From Cavia porcellus (lineage: Eukaryota > Chordata > Mammalia > Rodentia > Caviidae): 64,000 nt of DNA. The first letter of the stretch is position 1, and each line of letters starts with the position of its first letter. A program made the translations under genes and the position numbers. The stretch spans positions 28,307,344 to 28,371,343 of the forward strand of contig NW_026947486.1 in assembly GCF_034190915.1 (NCBI RefSeq), read 5' to 3'. Below are positions 24,309 through 34,540 of this stretch, in pieces. The notes beneath the pieces are model-generated. The model saw nothing but the letters and a program-made list of their open reading frames with translations, was not told where the DNA came from and searched no databases.

Positions 24309-25064
24309 TTATTGGTTGGTCTGTGATGGATCTCCAGTAGGGCAGGTCTGATCTTCAGTCGAGGGCTTTGTTGCCCGTGTCAGTCTCTCCGGTATCCACA
24401 GTGGTTCTCGTCCCGGTTCCTGTGGGAAAACACAAACCGCGCCTCGGTTCCAGCTGACCACTGGATCCGGGCCCATCCATTGTCCCGTCAGGACATCTTT
24501 CCACTTCACCCACCCTTTATGGTTGGGGGAAGGGTTGCAGTGCTCCACGGCTGGGGAGCGATTATCATTATTTAAATTTAAAAAATTGTGTGTGAATAGT
24601 GCCATGGATAATCGTGCCTTTGGGGCCAGGCCTTGGCCTACTCCCCCTTTTTGTTTTTGTAAAATTTCTTTGAGGCTTCTATGAGCCCTCTCAATGATTC
24701 CTTGACCTTGGGGATTGTATGGGATACCATGTTTTAATTGAACCTCCATCATTTTGCAGAACTCATTGAAGGCTTTGCCTATATAGGCTGGTCCATTATC
24801 AGTTTTTAATATTTTTGGTTTGCCCCATGCGGCCCAAGCTGCCAGGCAATGATTGATCACATTAGACACTTTTTCACCTGTTTCTGCTGTTGCAAATATG
24901 ACGTGAGAACAGGTGTCTGTGGAAACATGAACATATTTAAGAGTCCCAAACTCCTGTATATGTGTGATGTCCATCTGCCAAACATCACCAGGGATCAAAC
25001 CTCGAGGGTTTACTCCCATCGGTATGGCAGGTTTGTATGTGGCACAGGAGTCACATAGTCGCAC
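24309..25064 (-). pseudogene. pol: IAP-like integrase, open but cut off from upstream pol
   Basis: The 251-codon stretch starts within the zinc-binding N-terminal domain (CDSC pair) and has the full catalytic triad in this numbering: D32 (QMDITH), D89 (KTDNGPAY) and E125 (GIIERAH), with the D,D-35-E spacing. A C-terminal DNA-binding type domain follows (WKDVLTGQWMGPDPV, about 187-201). It is in the same frame as the upstream RNase H part, separated only by one TGA at 25,071-25,073. The start reported at 25,064 is a GTG inside the gene and not a real initiation site. Without readthrough the integrase would not be made. Confidence 0.85.
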
Positions 25065-25070
25065 GATATC

Positions 25071-26222
25071 TCATGCATCTGCTCTGGAAACATGGAAATG
25101 GTTTGCTAGTGTCCTGGCATTAACATGAAACTTATCATGGAAGGCACGGGCTCGCTCGATTGGTGTTAGTAAGGTAAAAATCCATAACGGGCGAGTGGCA
25201 GTGTCAGCAGCCGCATTCCCCTGTGCCATGGGCCCTGGCAGGGATGTATGTGCTCTTATGTGGGTGGTGAAGACCTTATGGTGTCTGTTCTGAAGCAATG
25301 TCTGGATAGACAGGAACAGTCCAGCCACTGTGGAAGTGGATCTAATTAAACTGGCAGTCTCAAGCACTTGCATAGCATTGACCACATACCTAGAATCGGA
25401 GACAATGTTAATGGCTTCTGAGAACCGTTCAAGAATCATTTTAACGATCTGCAGTTCTACCACCTGAGGCTGATCTGGTTTAAATTGTATGGTAACCGGG
25501 GGCTTGCCTAGGATCACATAGGCGCCTATCCCCGTCTTGGAGCCATCTGTGTATATTGTAGTTGCTGGGACTAATGGCTCAGAGGCAGTAACCTTTGGAA
25601 AAATTATAGGGTGCTGAGTGACAAATGACAAGATAGGGTCTTTAGGGTATTGATTGTTTATATCCCCATGGAAAACACATCTCAGAATGGCCCAGGTATC
25701 TATGCAGGCAGCCAGGGTCTTGATCTGGCTGGCAGTATAGGGTACTCGGATGGCTTGTGGTCCTGAGCCAAAATGTTGGACAGCTCTATCATGCGCTTCA
25801 AGGGCCAATGAAGCGACTGCCTCCGGGTAATGCTCTATGACTTTTGCAGGTGAGACCTTAGGGTGTATCCACAGTAGTGGTCCTTTCTGCCAAATCACCG
25901 CTGTAGGCTGTAAACTAGTCTGTAGCAAACAGACATCAAAGGGTCGCCCTGGTTCAATTCTGTGTAAGGTAGCCCCACCTAAGGCTTTTTCCACTCTCTG
26001 TAAGGCAGCTCTTGCCTCAGGAGTGAGCCTCCTGTGGGAGGCTATATCTGGGTCTCCCTTCAGAAGGTCGAACAGGGGTTTGAGATCTGAATTTGGTATA
26101 TGTAAATATGGCCTAATCCAATTAATGTCTCCCAATAGCTTTTGCATGTCATTTAGGGTCCTAACGCCATCCGTCCTAATGGTGACCTTCTGTATAAGTC
26201 TGGAGGCGACACTGAGGTCCAC
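25071..26222 (-). pseudogene. pol: IAP-like pro/pol remnant: dUTPase start fused to RT thumb, connection and RNase H
   Basis: In this frame the sequence upstream of 26,222 reads like the start of betaretroviral dUTPase (ATPGSAGVDL). Around 26,190 it changes to an RT thumb segment (LLGDINWIRPYL, residues about 29-40). Connection and RNase H follow: D near 226 (YTDGSKTG), E near 254 (VVELQ), D near 278 (VSDSRY) and D near 343 (AAADTA). The integrase zinc-domain histidines come near the end. The deletion removes most of dUTPase, the protease and the RT fingers and palm with the YxDD site. The frame ends at a TGA (25,071-25,073) where the family has an Arg codon, a likely C-to-T change. The provirus therefore cannot reverse transcribe itself. 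Confidence 0.85.
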
Positions 26223-27868
26223 ACCTGCTGACCCAGGGGTGGCCCTTGTTGAAGGCTGCCATCCTGAGCTGTCCTGTCTCTGGGGCGGGGGCCCGCCTGT
26301 GAAGGGGGCCCCCTCTGGCCGTTTTTTGGCTCTCTAGCATCTTGTCCACAAATACGGTTGCCCTGAGCATCAAAGACCGACCTACACTCCTCAGCTTTGT
26401 GTGATCCCTTTTTGCATCGCCCACAAACATATGGTTCTTCATTCCTAGGGCGAGGCCTAGCATCTGCATTGTTTGGGCAATGACGTTTAATGTGTCCTGG
26501 CTCCCCGCAGGCAAAACACCCTTTAGCCTTACATTCCCCTTCTAACCCGCGAGGTCCCCTCTGCTGTACAGCCGCGGCCAGGAGAGCAGCCACTCCCGAG
26601 TTGGAGAGCGGCCCCCCTATCTCTCTGCATATCCTAATCCAGGCGTTGAGGTCCTTGTTCTTATGAGGAGCTATCGCTGCCTTGCACTCCTTTGTACATT
26701 GCTCAAAAATCAGCTGTCTTACCAGCGGTTGAGCCACTCCCGGATCAGGAAATATCTTATCGGCAGCATCTTGCATTCGGGCCACAAAGTCAACAAATGG
26801 CTCTGTGGTACCCTGAATTATTTTTGAAAGACACAAGGAGGCAGTTCCGGCACCACTTACCTGTTTCCAGGCGCGGAGCCCTATGGCATTGATTTGTTCA
26901 TAGACAGCGCCGGGGAACTGGGTCTGGTCATCAGCGTGCCGACCTTCTCCCATAAGCATTTCCTTGTTCCACCCCCGGTTTCCCCGATTGGCGTTTCTCT
27001 CAGCCTGCTCTGCAGAGAACTCTGCGTACCAGGCTCGCCAATCCAGGTAACTGCCCGAGGGCAGACACGCCTTTGCCAGCTGAATCCAGTCCGCGGGGGT
27101 GAGGGGCCCAGAAGACAGATTCTCCAGCATGGCAATGGTGTAAGGCACAGTCGGCCCAAAGGTTGTAACTGCATTTTTAAGTTCTCTAATCTGCTTTATC
27201 TCAAAAGGCTCCCATACATTGCGTCCCTGGCCCATAGCTACTTGTACAGGAAATATCCCGTAGGGGCCACTATCTATCCCAGGTGGATGTACCTCATGAG
27301 ACAAGCGTCCCCCCTGCCAAAGCCGCCTGTAAAAATACCGACCCGCCGGCGGCGGAGCATAAGACAGCGGCCGTGATTGGGCGGAAAATGGGGGCCCGTG
27401 CATCACTTCCTGTTCTGGCGAAAGGGGAGAGAGCTCCCAGGCGGCCGCCTCGTGGCGAGGAATCGCCTCCGGAAACGGCCCCCAAGGTGGGGCGGAAGGC
27501 TTCGCCTCCCTCTCGCGCCTGGGAGCGCTCAGGAGCTCTCTACTCCTCCACAGACCAGGTTGAGCAGAGCGCAATTCGCGGGGCAACGCTGGAAAAGAAC
27601 CCTGCGACTCCTTATTGAGCGATTTAGGCTCCTGACAGCTGGTCTCTTTGGCCTCCTTGCCATTCAACTTTCCCTCGTCCTCGGAGTCAGACGACTCCGA
27701 GGCTAGAGCCCCGTCCTCCTCCTTAGCATCCTTGTTCCCCTTGACGGACCCCTCTCGGGAGCTCCCTGACTGGGCCTGCTCAGATACCCTGCGTACTTTT
27801 GTAAGCTCTTGAGAGCTTTCTCCACAACCACCCTCGCTCTTAGTGTTGCTACCTAACATGTTTCCCAT
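26153..27868 (-). CDS. gag: Gag polyprotein of the IAP-like provirus (571 aa, probably shortened at the N-terminus)
   Basis: Gag builds the intracellular particle. Visible parts: N-terminal MGNMLG with Gly2 (possible myristoylation), then an Asp/Glu/Ser-rich stretch (about 45-70), a Pro-rich stretch, and capsid with the LTPADW motif near 246. The major homology region (QGTTEPFVDFVARM) lies near 350. Two knuckles follow, CFACGEPGHIKRHC near 453 and CGRCKKGSHKAEEC near 481, both CX2CX4HX4C. At 571 aa it is shorter than IAP Gag as generally known (about 800 aa), and I see no typical hydrophobic/basic matrix domain, so part of matrix may be deleted. The last about 20 codons overlap the pro/pol frame and run past the internal deletion point, so the C-terminus is not native. 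The ATG is the first after the leader. No stop breaks the frame. Confidence 0.85.
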   Translation of the reverse strand: MGNMLGSNTKSEGGCGESSQELTKVRRVSEQAQSGSSREGSVKGNKDAKEEDGALASESSDSEDEGKLNGKEAKETSCQEPKSLNKESQGSFPALPRELRSAQPGLWRSRELLSAPRREREAKPSAPPWGPFPEAIPRHEAAAWELSPLSPEQEVMHGPPFSAQSRPLSYAPPPAGRYFYRRLWQGGRLSHEVHPPGIDSGPYGIFPVQVAMGQGRNVWEPFEIKQIRELKNAVTTFGPTVPYTIAMLENLSSGPLTPADWIQLAKACLPSGSYLDWRAWYAEFSAEQAERNANRGNRGWNKEMLMGEGRHADDQTQFPGAVYEQINAIGLRAWKQVSGAGTASLCLSKIIQGTTEPFVDFVARMQDAADKIFPDPGVAQPLVRQLIFEQCTKECKAAIAPHKNKDLNAWIRICREIGGPLSNSGVAALLAAAVQQRGPRGLEGECKAKGCFACGEPGHIKRHCPNNADARPRPRNEEPYVCGRCKKGSHKAEECRSVFDAQGNRICGQDAREPKNGQRGPPSQAGPRPRDRTAQDGSLQQGPPLGQQVWTSVSPPDLYRRSPLGRMALGP

Positions 27869-28047
27869 CTTTTAATATGTTACTCACCGCGTGAGGCCCA
27901 AGGAATCCGCCACTTACGCGTGAGCCTGAGGGGAGTCTAAAAGCCCTGTAGGTGCGCGCCACCCAGAGCCCAGGCTTATCCCCAACTCACCTGTCTCACA
28001 GCTCTGTACTGGAGCGTTGTCCACTTCCACGTCTCGGGGGTGATCAG
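27869..28047 (-). other. 5' leader of the IAP-like provirus
   Basis: The 179 bp between gag and the primer site have no coding content of note. This is a short leader. The packaging signal would be expected here by analogy, but I cannot define it. Confidence 0.55.
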
Positions 28048-28065
28048 TCCCCGTACGGGCCACCA
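28048..28065 (-). promoter_or_regulatory. Primer-binding site for tRNA-Ile
   Basis: The plus strand reads TCCCCGTACGGGCCACCA, the 3' end including CCA of vertebrate tRNA-Ile(AAU) as I know it, 18 of 18 bases. The complement lies 2 bp inside the 5' LTR on the minus strand, the correct place. Mouse IAPs are known to use tRNA-Phe and MMTV tRNA-Lys3, so this is a different primer. Confidence 0.85.
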
Positions 28066-28067
28066 AA

Positions 28068-28547
28068 TGTCGATGCCCGCTCCCGGCCGGCAGGAAGGAC
28101 ACACGACAAAGTCTGGTAGTGGACAACCTTTTCTTTTTATTTTCCTTCTCCGTACAGCCTGCCCTGGGATCGCTCCCAGCCGAAGCCTCCTCTGGTCCGC
28201 TCCCCGCGGCTCCTTCCGGGCTTCGCTCCGAAGCCTCTACCGGTCCGCTCTCCGCGGCTCCTTCTGGGCTTCTACTTCCGGGCTTCTACCTGGCTTCTTC
28301 TTCCGCCCAGGGGTGGCACCGGTATATATACGGGTACAGTGTCCAATCATGTTAAAGTAAGCAAGGCAAGCTGATTGGCTAACATCATCAGTTGCCAGGC
28401 AGACTATATTGTTGAGCGGGTTGTTTACGCGGTAAGCAGGAAACTAACATATTCGATGGGAGGGGTAATCTACCTCAGGCTTTGCTCTTTACCACAGGCC
28501 GCACGTCCGCCGCGCAAGGCGAGCTATCACAGACGCGGCTCCCAACA
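28068..28547 (-). repeat. 5' LTR of the IAP-like provirus (480 bp)
   Basis: Same length as the 3' LTR (23,325-23,804) with five substitutions and no indel. It holds the promoter of the provirus: a TATA box near 28,323-28,330 read on the minus strand. Its transcripts would run toward gag. Confidence 0.95.
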
Positions 28548-28553
28548 CCCTCC
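28548..28553. repeat. 6-bp target duplication, right, of the IAP-like provirus
   Basis: ccctcc, identical to 23,319-23,324. Confidence 0.9.
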
Positions 28554-29182
28554 CTGGTTGCAGAGAAATCCAGAGTCCTCCAGACACGCAGAGAGGCCAG
28601 TGAGGGCACCCCAGATCTGCCCAGCTCCTCCTCTGCAGACCTATGGCCAGGCGCGGCTGCTAAACAGGCTGGGCTAGGCTGGTTGTGTGGGCCAGCCCAC
28701 CTATTGGGAGCTCAGCAGGTCTCCAAATGAAGCCGGGAATGGGGAGGCTGATGTGGAAGCCTTAAACCCACCTCTCTCCTTCACTGCACCTGGAAGCCTG
28801 AGGGAACTCCAGCAGTCTGGGCGCAGAAATCCAGAGTCCTCCAGACACGCAGAGAGGCCAGTGAGGGCACCCCAGATCTGCCCAGCTCCTCCTCTGCAGA
28901 CCTGTGGCCAGGCGCGGCAGCTAAACAGGCTGGGCTAGGCTGGTAGTGTGGGCCAGCCCACCTATTGGGAGCTCAGCAGGTCTCCAAATGAAGCCGGGAA
29001 TGGGGAGGCTGATGTGGAAGCCTTAAACCCACCTCTCTCCTTCACTGCACCTGGAAGCCTGAGGGAACTCCAGCAGTCTGGGCGCAGAAATCCAGAGTCC
29101 TCCAGACACGCAGAGAGGCCAGTGAGGGCACCCCAGATCTGCCCAGCTCCTCCTCTGCAGACCTGTGGCCAGGCGCGGCAGC
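28554..29182 (-). repeat. L1 promoter monomers, 261-bp period, about 2.4 copies
   Basis: The phrase aaatccagagtcctcc recurs at 28,566, 28,827 and 29,088, exactly 261 bp apart, and the copies are nearly identical. These GC-richer tandem units form the 5' end of the young (-) L1, as monomers do in mouse L1. The same monomer family, more diverged, is at 36,868-37,560 on +. The array ends at the target duplication at 29,183. Confidence 0.88.
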
Positions 29183-29198
29183 CTCTGCCTAATATTTC
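29183..29198. repeat. Target duplication, right, of the full-length young L1
   Basis: ctctgcctaatatttc, exact copy of 16,916-16,931. Confidence 0.9.
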
Positions 29199-31090
29199 CA
29201 GTACTATGTTGGATAGGAGTGGTTATAAGGAACATCCTTGTCTTATACCTTATTTTAAGGTGAATGCTTTCAGTTTTTGACCATTTAATATGATACTGGC
29301 TGTTGGTTTGTCACAGATGGCTTTATCATATAGAAGTAAAGACCATCCATTCCAAGTTTCTGTAAAGGTTCTTAACATGAATGAGTGTTTGACCTTATTA
29401 CTAACTTTTTCTGCATGTATAGAAATTATTATATGATTCTTATTTTTGGCTCTCTTGGTATGTAGAATTGCAGTTATTTATTTATGTATGTTGAACCATC
29501 CCTTCATGCCTGGAATGAATCCTTCATGGTCATGTGTATAATCTTCTTGATGATTTGCTACATCCTGTTTGCTATTATTTTGTTGAGAATGTTTGCATCT
29601 ATGTGCATTAGGGAGATTGGACTGTAATTCTCTTTTTTAGTTGGGTCTTTCTCAGGTTTTGGTACTAGAGTACCAAATGACTTAGGAAGACCAGGAATGA
29701 CTTAGGAAGAATTGATTCCCTTTCAGTTTCATTGAAGAGTGTTGGCATTAAGCCCTCTTTGTTATTTCTTGTAGAATTCCACAGTGAATCCATCTCTGCC
29801 TGGCCTCTTCTTATTAGGTAAGGACTTAAGCACATGTTCAATTTCATTAATAGAAATTGGGTTATTCAGCAGTTTTGCATCTTCTTGACTCAGCTTTGTT
29901 ACTTCATTTCTAGGAATTTGTTCATTTCTTCTGTGTTATTGAACCTATGAGAATAGAGGTTTTTGAAATAGTTCTTGATGATCTTCTGTATTTCCACAGC
30001 CGTATACAGTTATTTCACCTTTTTCATTTCTTTTTGCATTAATTTGAGCTTTTTCTTTTCTTTTTTGAAATAAAGTTGGCTAGAGGCTTATCAATTTTAT
30101 TTATGCTTTGAAAGAACCAACTCTTTGATTCATTGATTCTTTGGATTGTTTTCTTAATCTCTATTGCATTAATTTTTGCTCATAATTTTATAATTTCCTC
30201 CATTCTTTTGGCTTTGGATTTGACTTGCTCTTCTTTTTCTATATGTTTGAGGTGTTGCATCAATTTGTTTATTTGTGTTTATTCTGTTATCCTGATGTGG
30301 GAACTCAATGGAATAAATTTTCCTCTGTGGACAGCTTTCATTGCATCCCACAGGATCCAGTAAGTTGTATTTGTATTTTAGTTTGCTTGTAGGTATGGTT
30401 CAATTTCTTCTTTAATTTCCTCTGTGACACACTGATTGCTCAATTTTGTATTATTCAATTTTAATGTATTTGTTGAGCTTTTGTAGTTATTTTCTCATTA
30501 ATTTCTTGTTTCATGGTGCTATGATCTGATAACATGCATGGGATAATTTCAATTCTTTTGCAATTACTTAAATGTGTTCTGTGGTCTGGTATGTGGTCTG
30601 TTTTGGAAAATGTCCCATGTACTGTTGAGAAGAATGTTTATTCTGATGTTGCTGTATAGAATGCTCTGTATACCTCTATCAAGTCCATTTGTTCACAGTC
30701 ATGATTCCATTTTGTTATTTCTTTGCTGATTTTCTCTCTGGTTGATCTGTCCCATTGTCAATGGTGTGTTAAAGTTTCCTGTTATAATTGTTTTTATTGC
30801 TTATTTGATTTTTTATTTCTATTAATATTTGCTTTGTATAGCTGTGTGATCTGGAATTTGTTGTGTATATATTTAAGATTGTTATGTCTTCCTGTTGAAG
30901 TTTGGCCCTAACTAGTATTTAGTGACCTTCTTTATCTCTTCAGATAATTCTTGGTTTGAAGGTCACATTGTCTGCAAACAGAATAGTTACTCCCACTTTC
31001 TTTTAATTGTGAATTGAGACCATTTACATTAATGACTGCAACTGTTATATTTTGGTTTATTGTTGACATTTTACGTTTCTGCTGTTGTAT
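29199..31090 (-). pseudogene. Nest I, level 2: L1 ORF2 remnant, N-terminal half
   Basis: It continues the minus-strand ORF2 that broke off at 16,915: RT palm (near 29,200-29,440), linker, then endonuclease to the start near 31,090. Stops and frameshifts occur throughout, and a small deletion lies in the endonuclease near 31,000. Together the two halves make a nearly complete but inactive ORF2. Confidence 0.8.
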
Positions 31091-31099
31091 CTTTACCTT

Positions 31100-32145
31100 T
31101 CCATTCTGTTAAATTTTCTCCCTTGCTTAGTGTTCTTTTCCTGTGAGTATCTAGACAGTCTTTCAGTATTCTTTGCAAGGTTGGTTTGGTCATCATGAAG
31201 TTCTTCAGCTATTCTTTGTCATGGAAGTACCTTGTCTCTCCATTCATTTTGAAGGACAATTTTGTAGGGTACATCAGTCTAGGTGGGAAGTCATTTGCCT
31301 TTAGGGTCTAAAATACTTCATTGCGTGCTCTTCTTGACTTCACTTGTTGTATTGAGAAGTCTGCTGTAATTCTGCTAGGTTTTCCTTTTCTCTCTCACAG
31401 CTTTTAATATTCTATTTTATATTGGATTTCTTGGATGGTGTATGTCTGGGTATAGTTTTTTTTTCTAGTTATGGCTATTTAGAGTTATATATGCTTCACT
31501 AATCCATATGTCAGTCAGTTTCCATCCTCATGTTTGGGAAATTTTCAGCTATTACTTCTGTAAATAGCCCCTTTGTATCATTTGGGTTGTCCCCTTCTTT
31601 TTCCGTAACCCTATCAATCTTATGTTGTTTTTCTTTGCATCATCTTGAAGCTGTTGAATTGTTCTTTCCATATTCCTTGTTATTTTTGAAAGATCTTTTT
31701 GTTCCTGTTCACTGGCTGCAATCTTGTCTTTGAGGTTTGAAATTCTATCTTCCCTTTCATGGAGGTGGTTTTGATAATGTTCAATGGACTTTTTGATTTC
31801 CTATATATCTCTTTGATTCTGCTTCATGTATTCTGTTTTTTTTCTTCTTGTATTGTTCTTCCAGGAATTCTATCTTTTTGCATTATTCCTCTAATTTTTA
31901 AATTGTGTCTTCTTTAGATGTTTTCAGCATTTCTTTTATTATTTTTATCATTTCTTTTTTTTTACCTGGGATATTATTTCTAATATGAATTCCTTTACAG
32001 GTTACAAGACTTCCTTCTTTATTACAGTTGCTATTATTTCTTGTATTTCAGGTGTATGGCTTATATTGTTTTCTATGTACATGGTTCCTAATCTTTCTTG
32101 GGAGATTTGAGACTGCATTTTGATCTTTTATCTTGTCATTTTCCT
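31100..32145 (-). pseudogene. Nest I, level 2: L1 ORF1 remnant
   Basis: Minus-strand order of C-terminal domain (near 31,230), RRM (31,330-31,640) and coiled coil (31,690-32,000), with multiple frameshifts. It ends near 32,145, where the equivalent of the ORF1 start ATG lies. Confidence 0.72.
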
Positions 32146-32677
32146 ATATTTCTGTCTTTCATGTGATGTTGCAAAGCTTCCCCCGGGTTTGTTGGAAATT
32201 GCCTCCTATGCCCTCGGCTACTGGGCCTGAATGCAGGTTGTTAGTTGTCTAGTCAGGCCTGCATGACATCCCATGCCACTTGTGGTGTTCCAGGAAACTG
32301 GGAGGGCAACTAACTACTGTGGGTGATTGTCCCAAGCTCTCGCAAGGCTAGTTGTGATGCATTGGAATTCATCTTGCATGCCCTCAGCTCCCCTGCTTGA
32401 ATGTAGATCACTGGGCATGGTCTAGTCAGCCCGGGAAACCTCTGGTGCTTATCCAGTGTGTCTGGAAGCTCTGCAGGCACTTATCTGCTGGGAGTGATGA
32501 TCTTAAACATCCCCTGGGCCCACAACAGTTTAGACCTCGTGAAACCTGTATAGCCTAGTCTAGTGTGGCTGAAAGCTGGGAGGGCAATTAACCATGGGAG
32601 CAATGATCTTAATCTCTCCCCAAGCCTGCGCTGATGTGCTGGAACTCAACTCATGTGGCCTCAGCTCCCCAGATTCC
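32146..32677 (-). repeat. Nest I, level 2: L1 5'UTR with about 277-bp repeats
   Basis: The phrase ctgggagggcaa recurs at about 32,300 and 32,577. Blocks resembling tggaa...cctcagctcccc occur near 32,191, 32,362 and 32,639. Two partial monomers with a period near 277 bp are seen, unlike the 91-bp and 82-bp types in this window. Their relation to the 261-bp monomer is not clear by eye. Confidence 0.6.
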
Positions 32678-32687
32678 AGCACACATT

Positions 32688-34540
32688 ATACTAAATGGAC
32701 AAAAACTGAAAGCTTTCACTTTAAAATCAGGAACGAGACAAGAATGTTCCCTATCACCACTCCTATTCAATATAGTTCTGGAAACACTCTCCAGGGCAAT
32801 CAGACAAAAGAGAGAAATAAAAGAAATAAAGACAGGAAAGGAAGAAGGTAAATTTTCATTATTTGCAGATGTCATGGTACTCTGAATAGACAACCCAAAA
32901 AACCCCATTAAAAGACTATTAGAGGAAATAAACAAATTCAACAGTGCTGCTGGATACAAAGTCACTGCTCAAAAATCAATATCATTCTTGTACACAAACA
33001 GAAAACTCACCAGGAGAGAAACTATGGAAATATCGCCCTTCACAATAGCATCTTAAAAAATGAAATACTTAGGACTCACCCTAACTAAGAATGTAAAAGA
33101 CCTATATGCTGAAAATTATTCTGTGCTGAAAAAGGAGGTTGAAGAGGATATTAGAAAATGGAAGGATATTCCTTGCTCTTGACTAGGAAGAACTATCATT
33201 TTGAAAATATCCATACTCTCAAAACTGTTATACAGATTTAACACAAGTCCAAACAAAATACCATTAACCTCACAGATCTAGAGAAAGCACTGCTAAAATT
33301 CATTTAGAAACAGAAGAAACCTAGAATAGCAAAGGTAATTCTGGGCAACAAAGGCAAGGGGAAGAATCTCAATTCCTGACTTGAAATTATACTACAAAGC
33401 CACAGTAAAAAAAATCAGAATGGTACTGGCAAAGAAATAGACCTGAGGATCAGTGGAACAGATTAGAAGATGCAAGCACAACTACAAAGACACTCAGCCA
33501 GTTGATACTTGACAAAGGGGCTAACATTTTCACTGGAAAAAGGATAGCCTCTTTAATAAATGGTATTGAAGAAATTGGCTATCCACTTGCCGAAGACTGA
33601 AACTGGATCCATTCCTATCACCATGCATAAAACTAAAGTCCAAATGTATCAAAGACCTAAATATTAAAACAGAAACACTAAATCTCCTGGAAGACAGGTT
33701 AGGGAGAAGTCTTGAAGGCATAGGTTTAGTCATAGTATTCAAGAACAAAATGCAAACTGCATGGGAAACACATCAAAGAATCAACAACTGGGATCTCATA
33801 TTATTGAAAAGTTCTGCACTTCAAAAGAAATCACCAACAAAGTGAAAAAACCTCAAGGAATGGGAAAGAATTACAGCCAGCAACCCCTCAGATAAAGGAC
33901 TTATATCCAGAGCTTATAAATAATTGAAAAACATCAAGCCCCCCAAATTCAAAGACTGTCTCCAAAAATGGGCATCTGAGATGAACACACAGTTCTCAGA
34001 TGAAGATATACAAATGACAAATAAATGCATGCAATATTCATCATCACTGGTCATTCAAGAAATGCTAATTTAAACAGCCTTGAGATTTCATCTCATTCTG
34101 GAAAAAATAGCTGCCATCAAGAAATCAACCGATAACAAATTTTGGCGAGGCTGTGAGAAATAGGAACACTGCTCCAGTGTTGTTTGCAGTGTAGAGTGGT
34201 GCAACCACTGTGGAAATCAGTATGGAGAATTCTCCGAAGACTAGGATTGGAAGTTCTATTCAATCCAGCTATTCCCCTTCTGGATACTTTCCCAGAAAAA
34301 CTGAAAAAGTCATATCACAGTGATGTATGTGCACCCATGTTCATAGCAGCATAATTTGTAATAGCCCGATTTTGAAACAAATATGATGTGTGTCAACAGC
34401 AGAGTGGATGAGAAAGATGTAGTATTTTTTTACAATGCAATATTACTCATCTATAAAAAAGATGATCTTGAGGACATCCTAGGTAAATGGAGACATCTTT
34501 GAGACTATTCTCATAAGTGAAATAAATAAGAATCATATTT
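32688..34540 (+). pseudogene. Nest I, level 1: L1 ORF2 remnant, C-terminal part
   Basis: The RT reading resumes ([17 protein letters not shown] near 32,720; FADVMVL near 32,865, where FADD is FADV), then thumb and C-terminal region to about 34,540. It carries many stops. It continues the ORF2 that breaks at 14,548. Confidence 0.78.

Larger units (their letters stand above)
23325..28547 (-). mobile_element. IAP-like (ERV2) provirus, internally deleted, 5,223 bp
   Basis: Two 480-bp LTRs bound a 4,263-bp interior that reads, on the minus strand: tRNA-Ile primer site, gag, start of dUTPase joined to the RT thumb, RNase H, integrase and polypurine tract. LTR ends are TGTTGGGAGCC...CA, like rodent IAP elements. 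The length is well below the roughly 7 kb of a full IAP because protease and the RT core are deleted and no env is visible. It is inserted in the 5'UTR of a young L1 with a 6-bp duplication, so it is the youngest event in nest I. Confidence 0.93.

Noticed and set aside
26894..27706. Plus-strand frames of 109-160 codons opposite gag
   Set aside because: Shadows of the gag frame in GC-rich sequence; no domain content.
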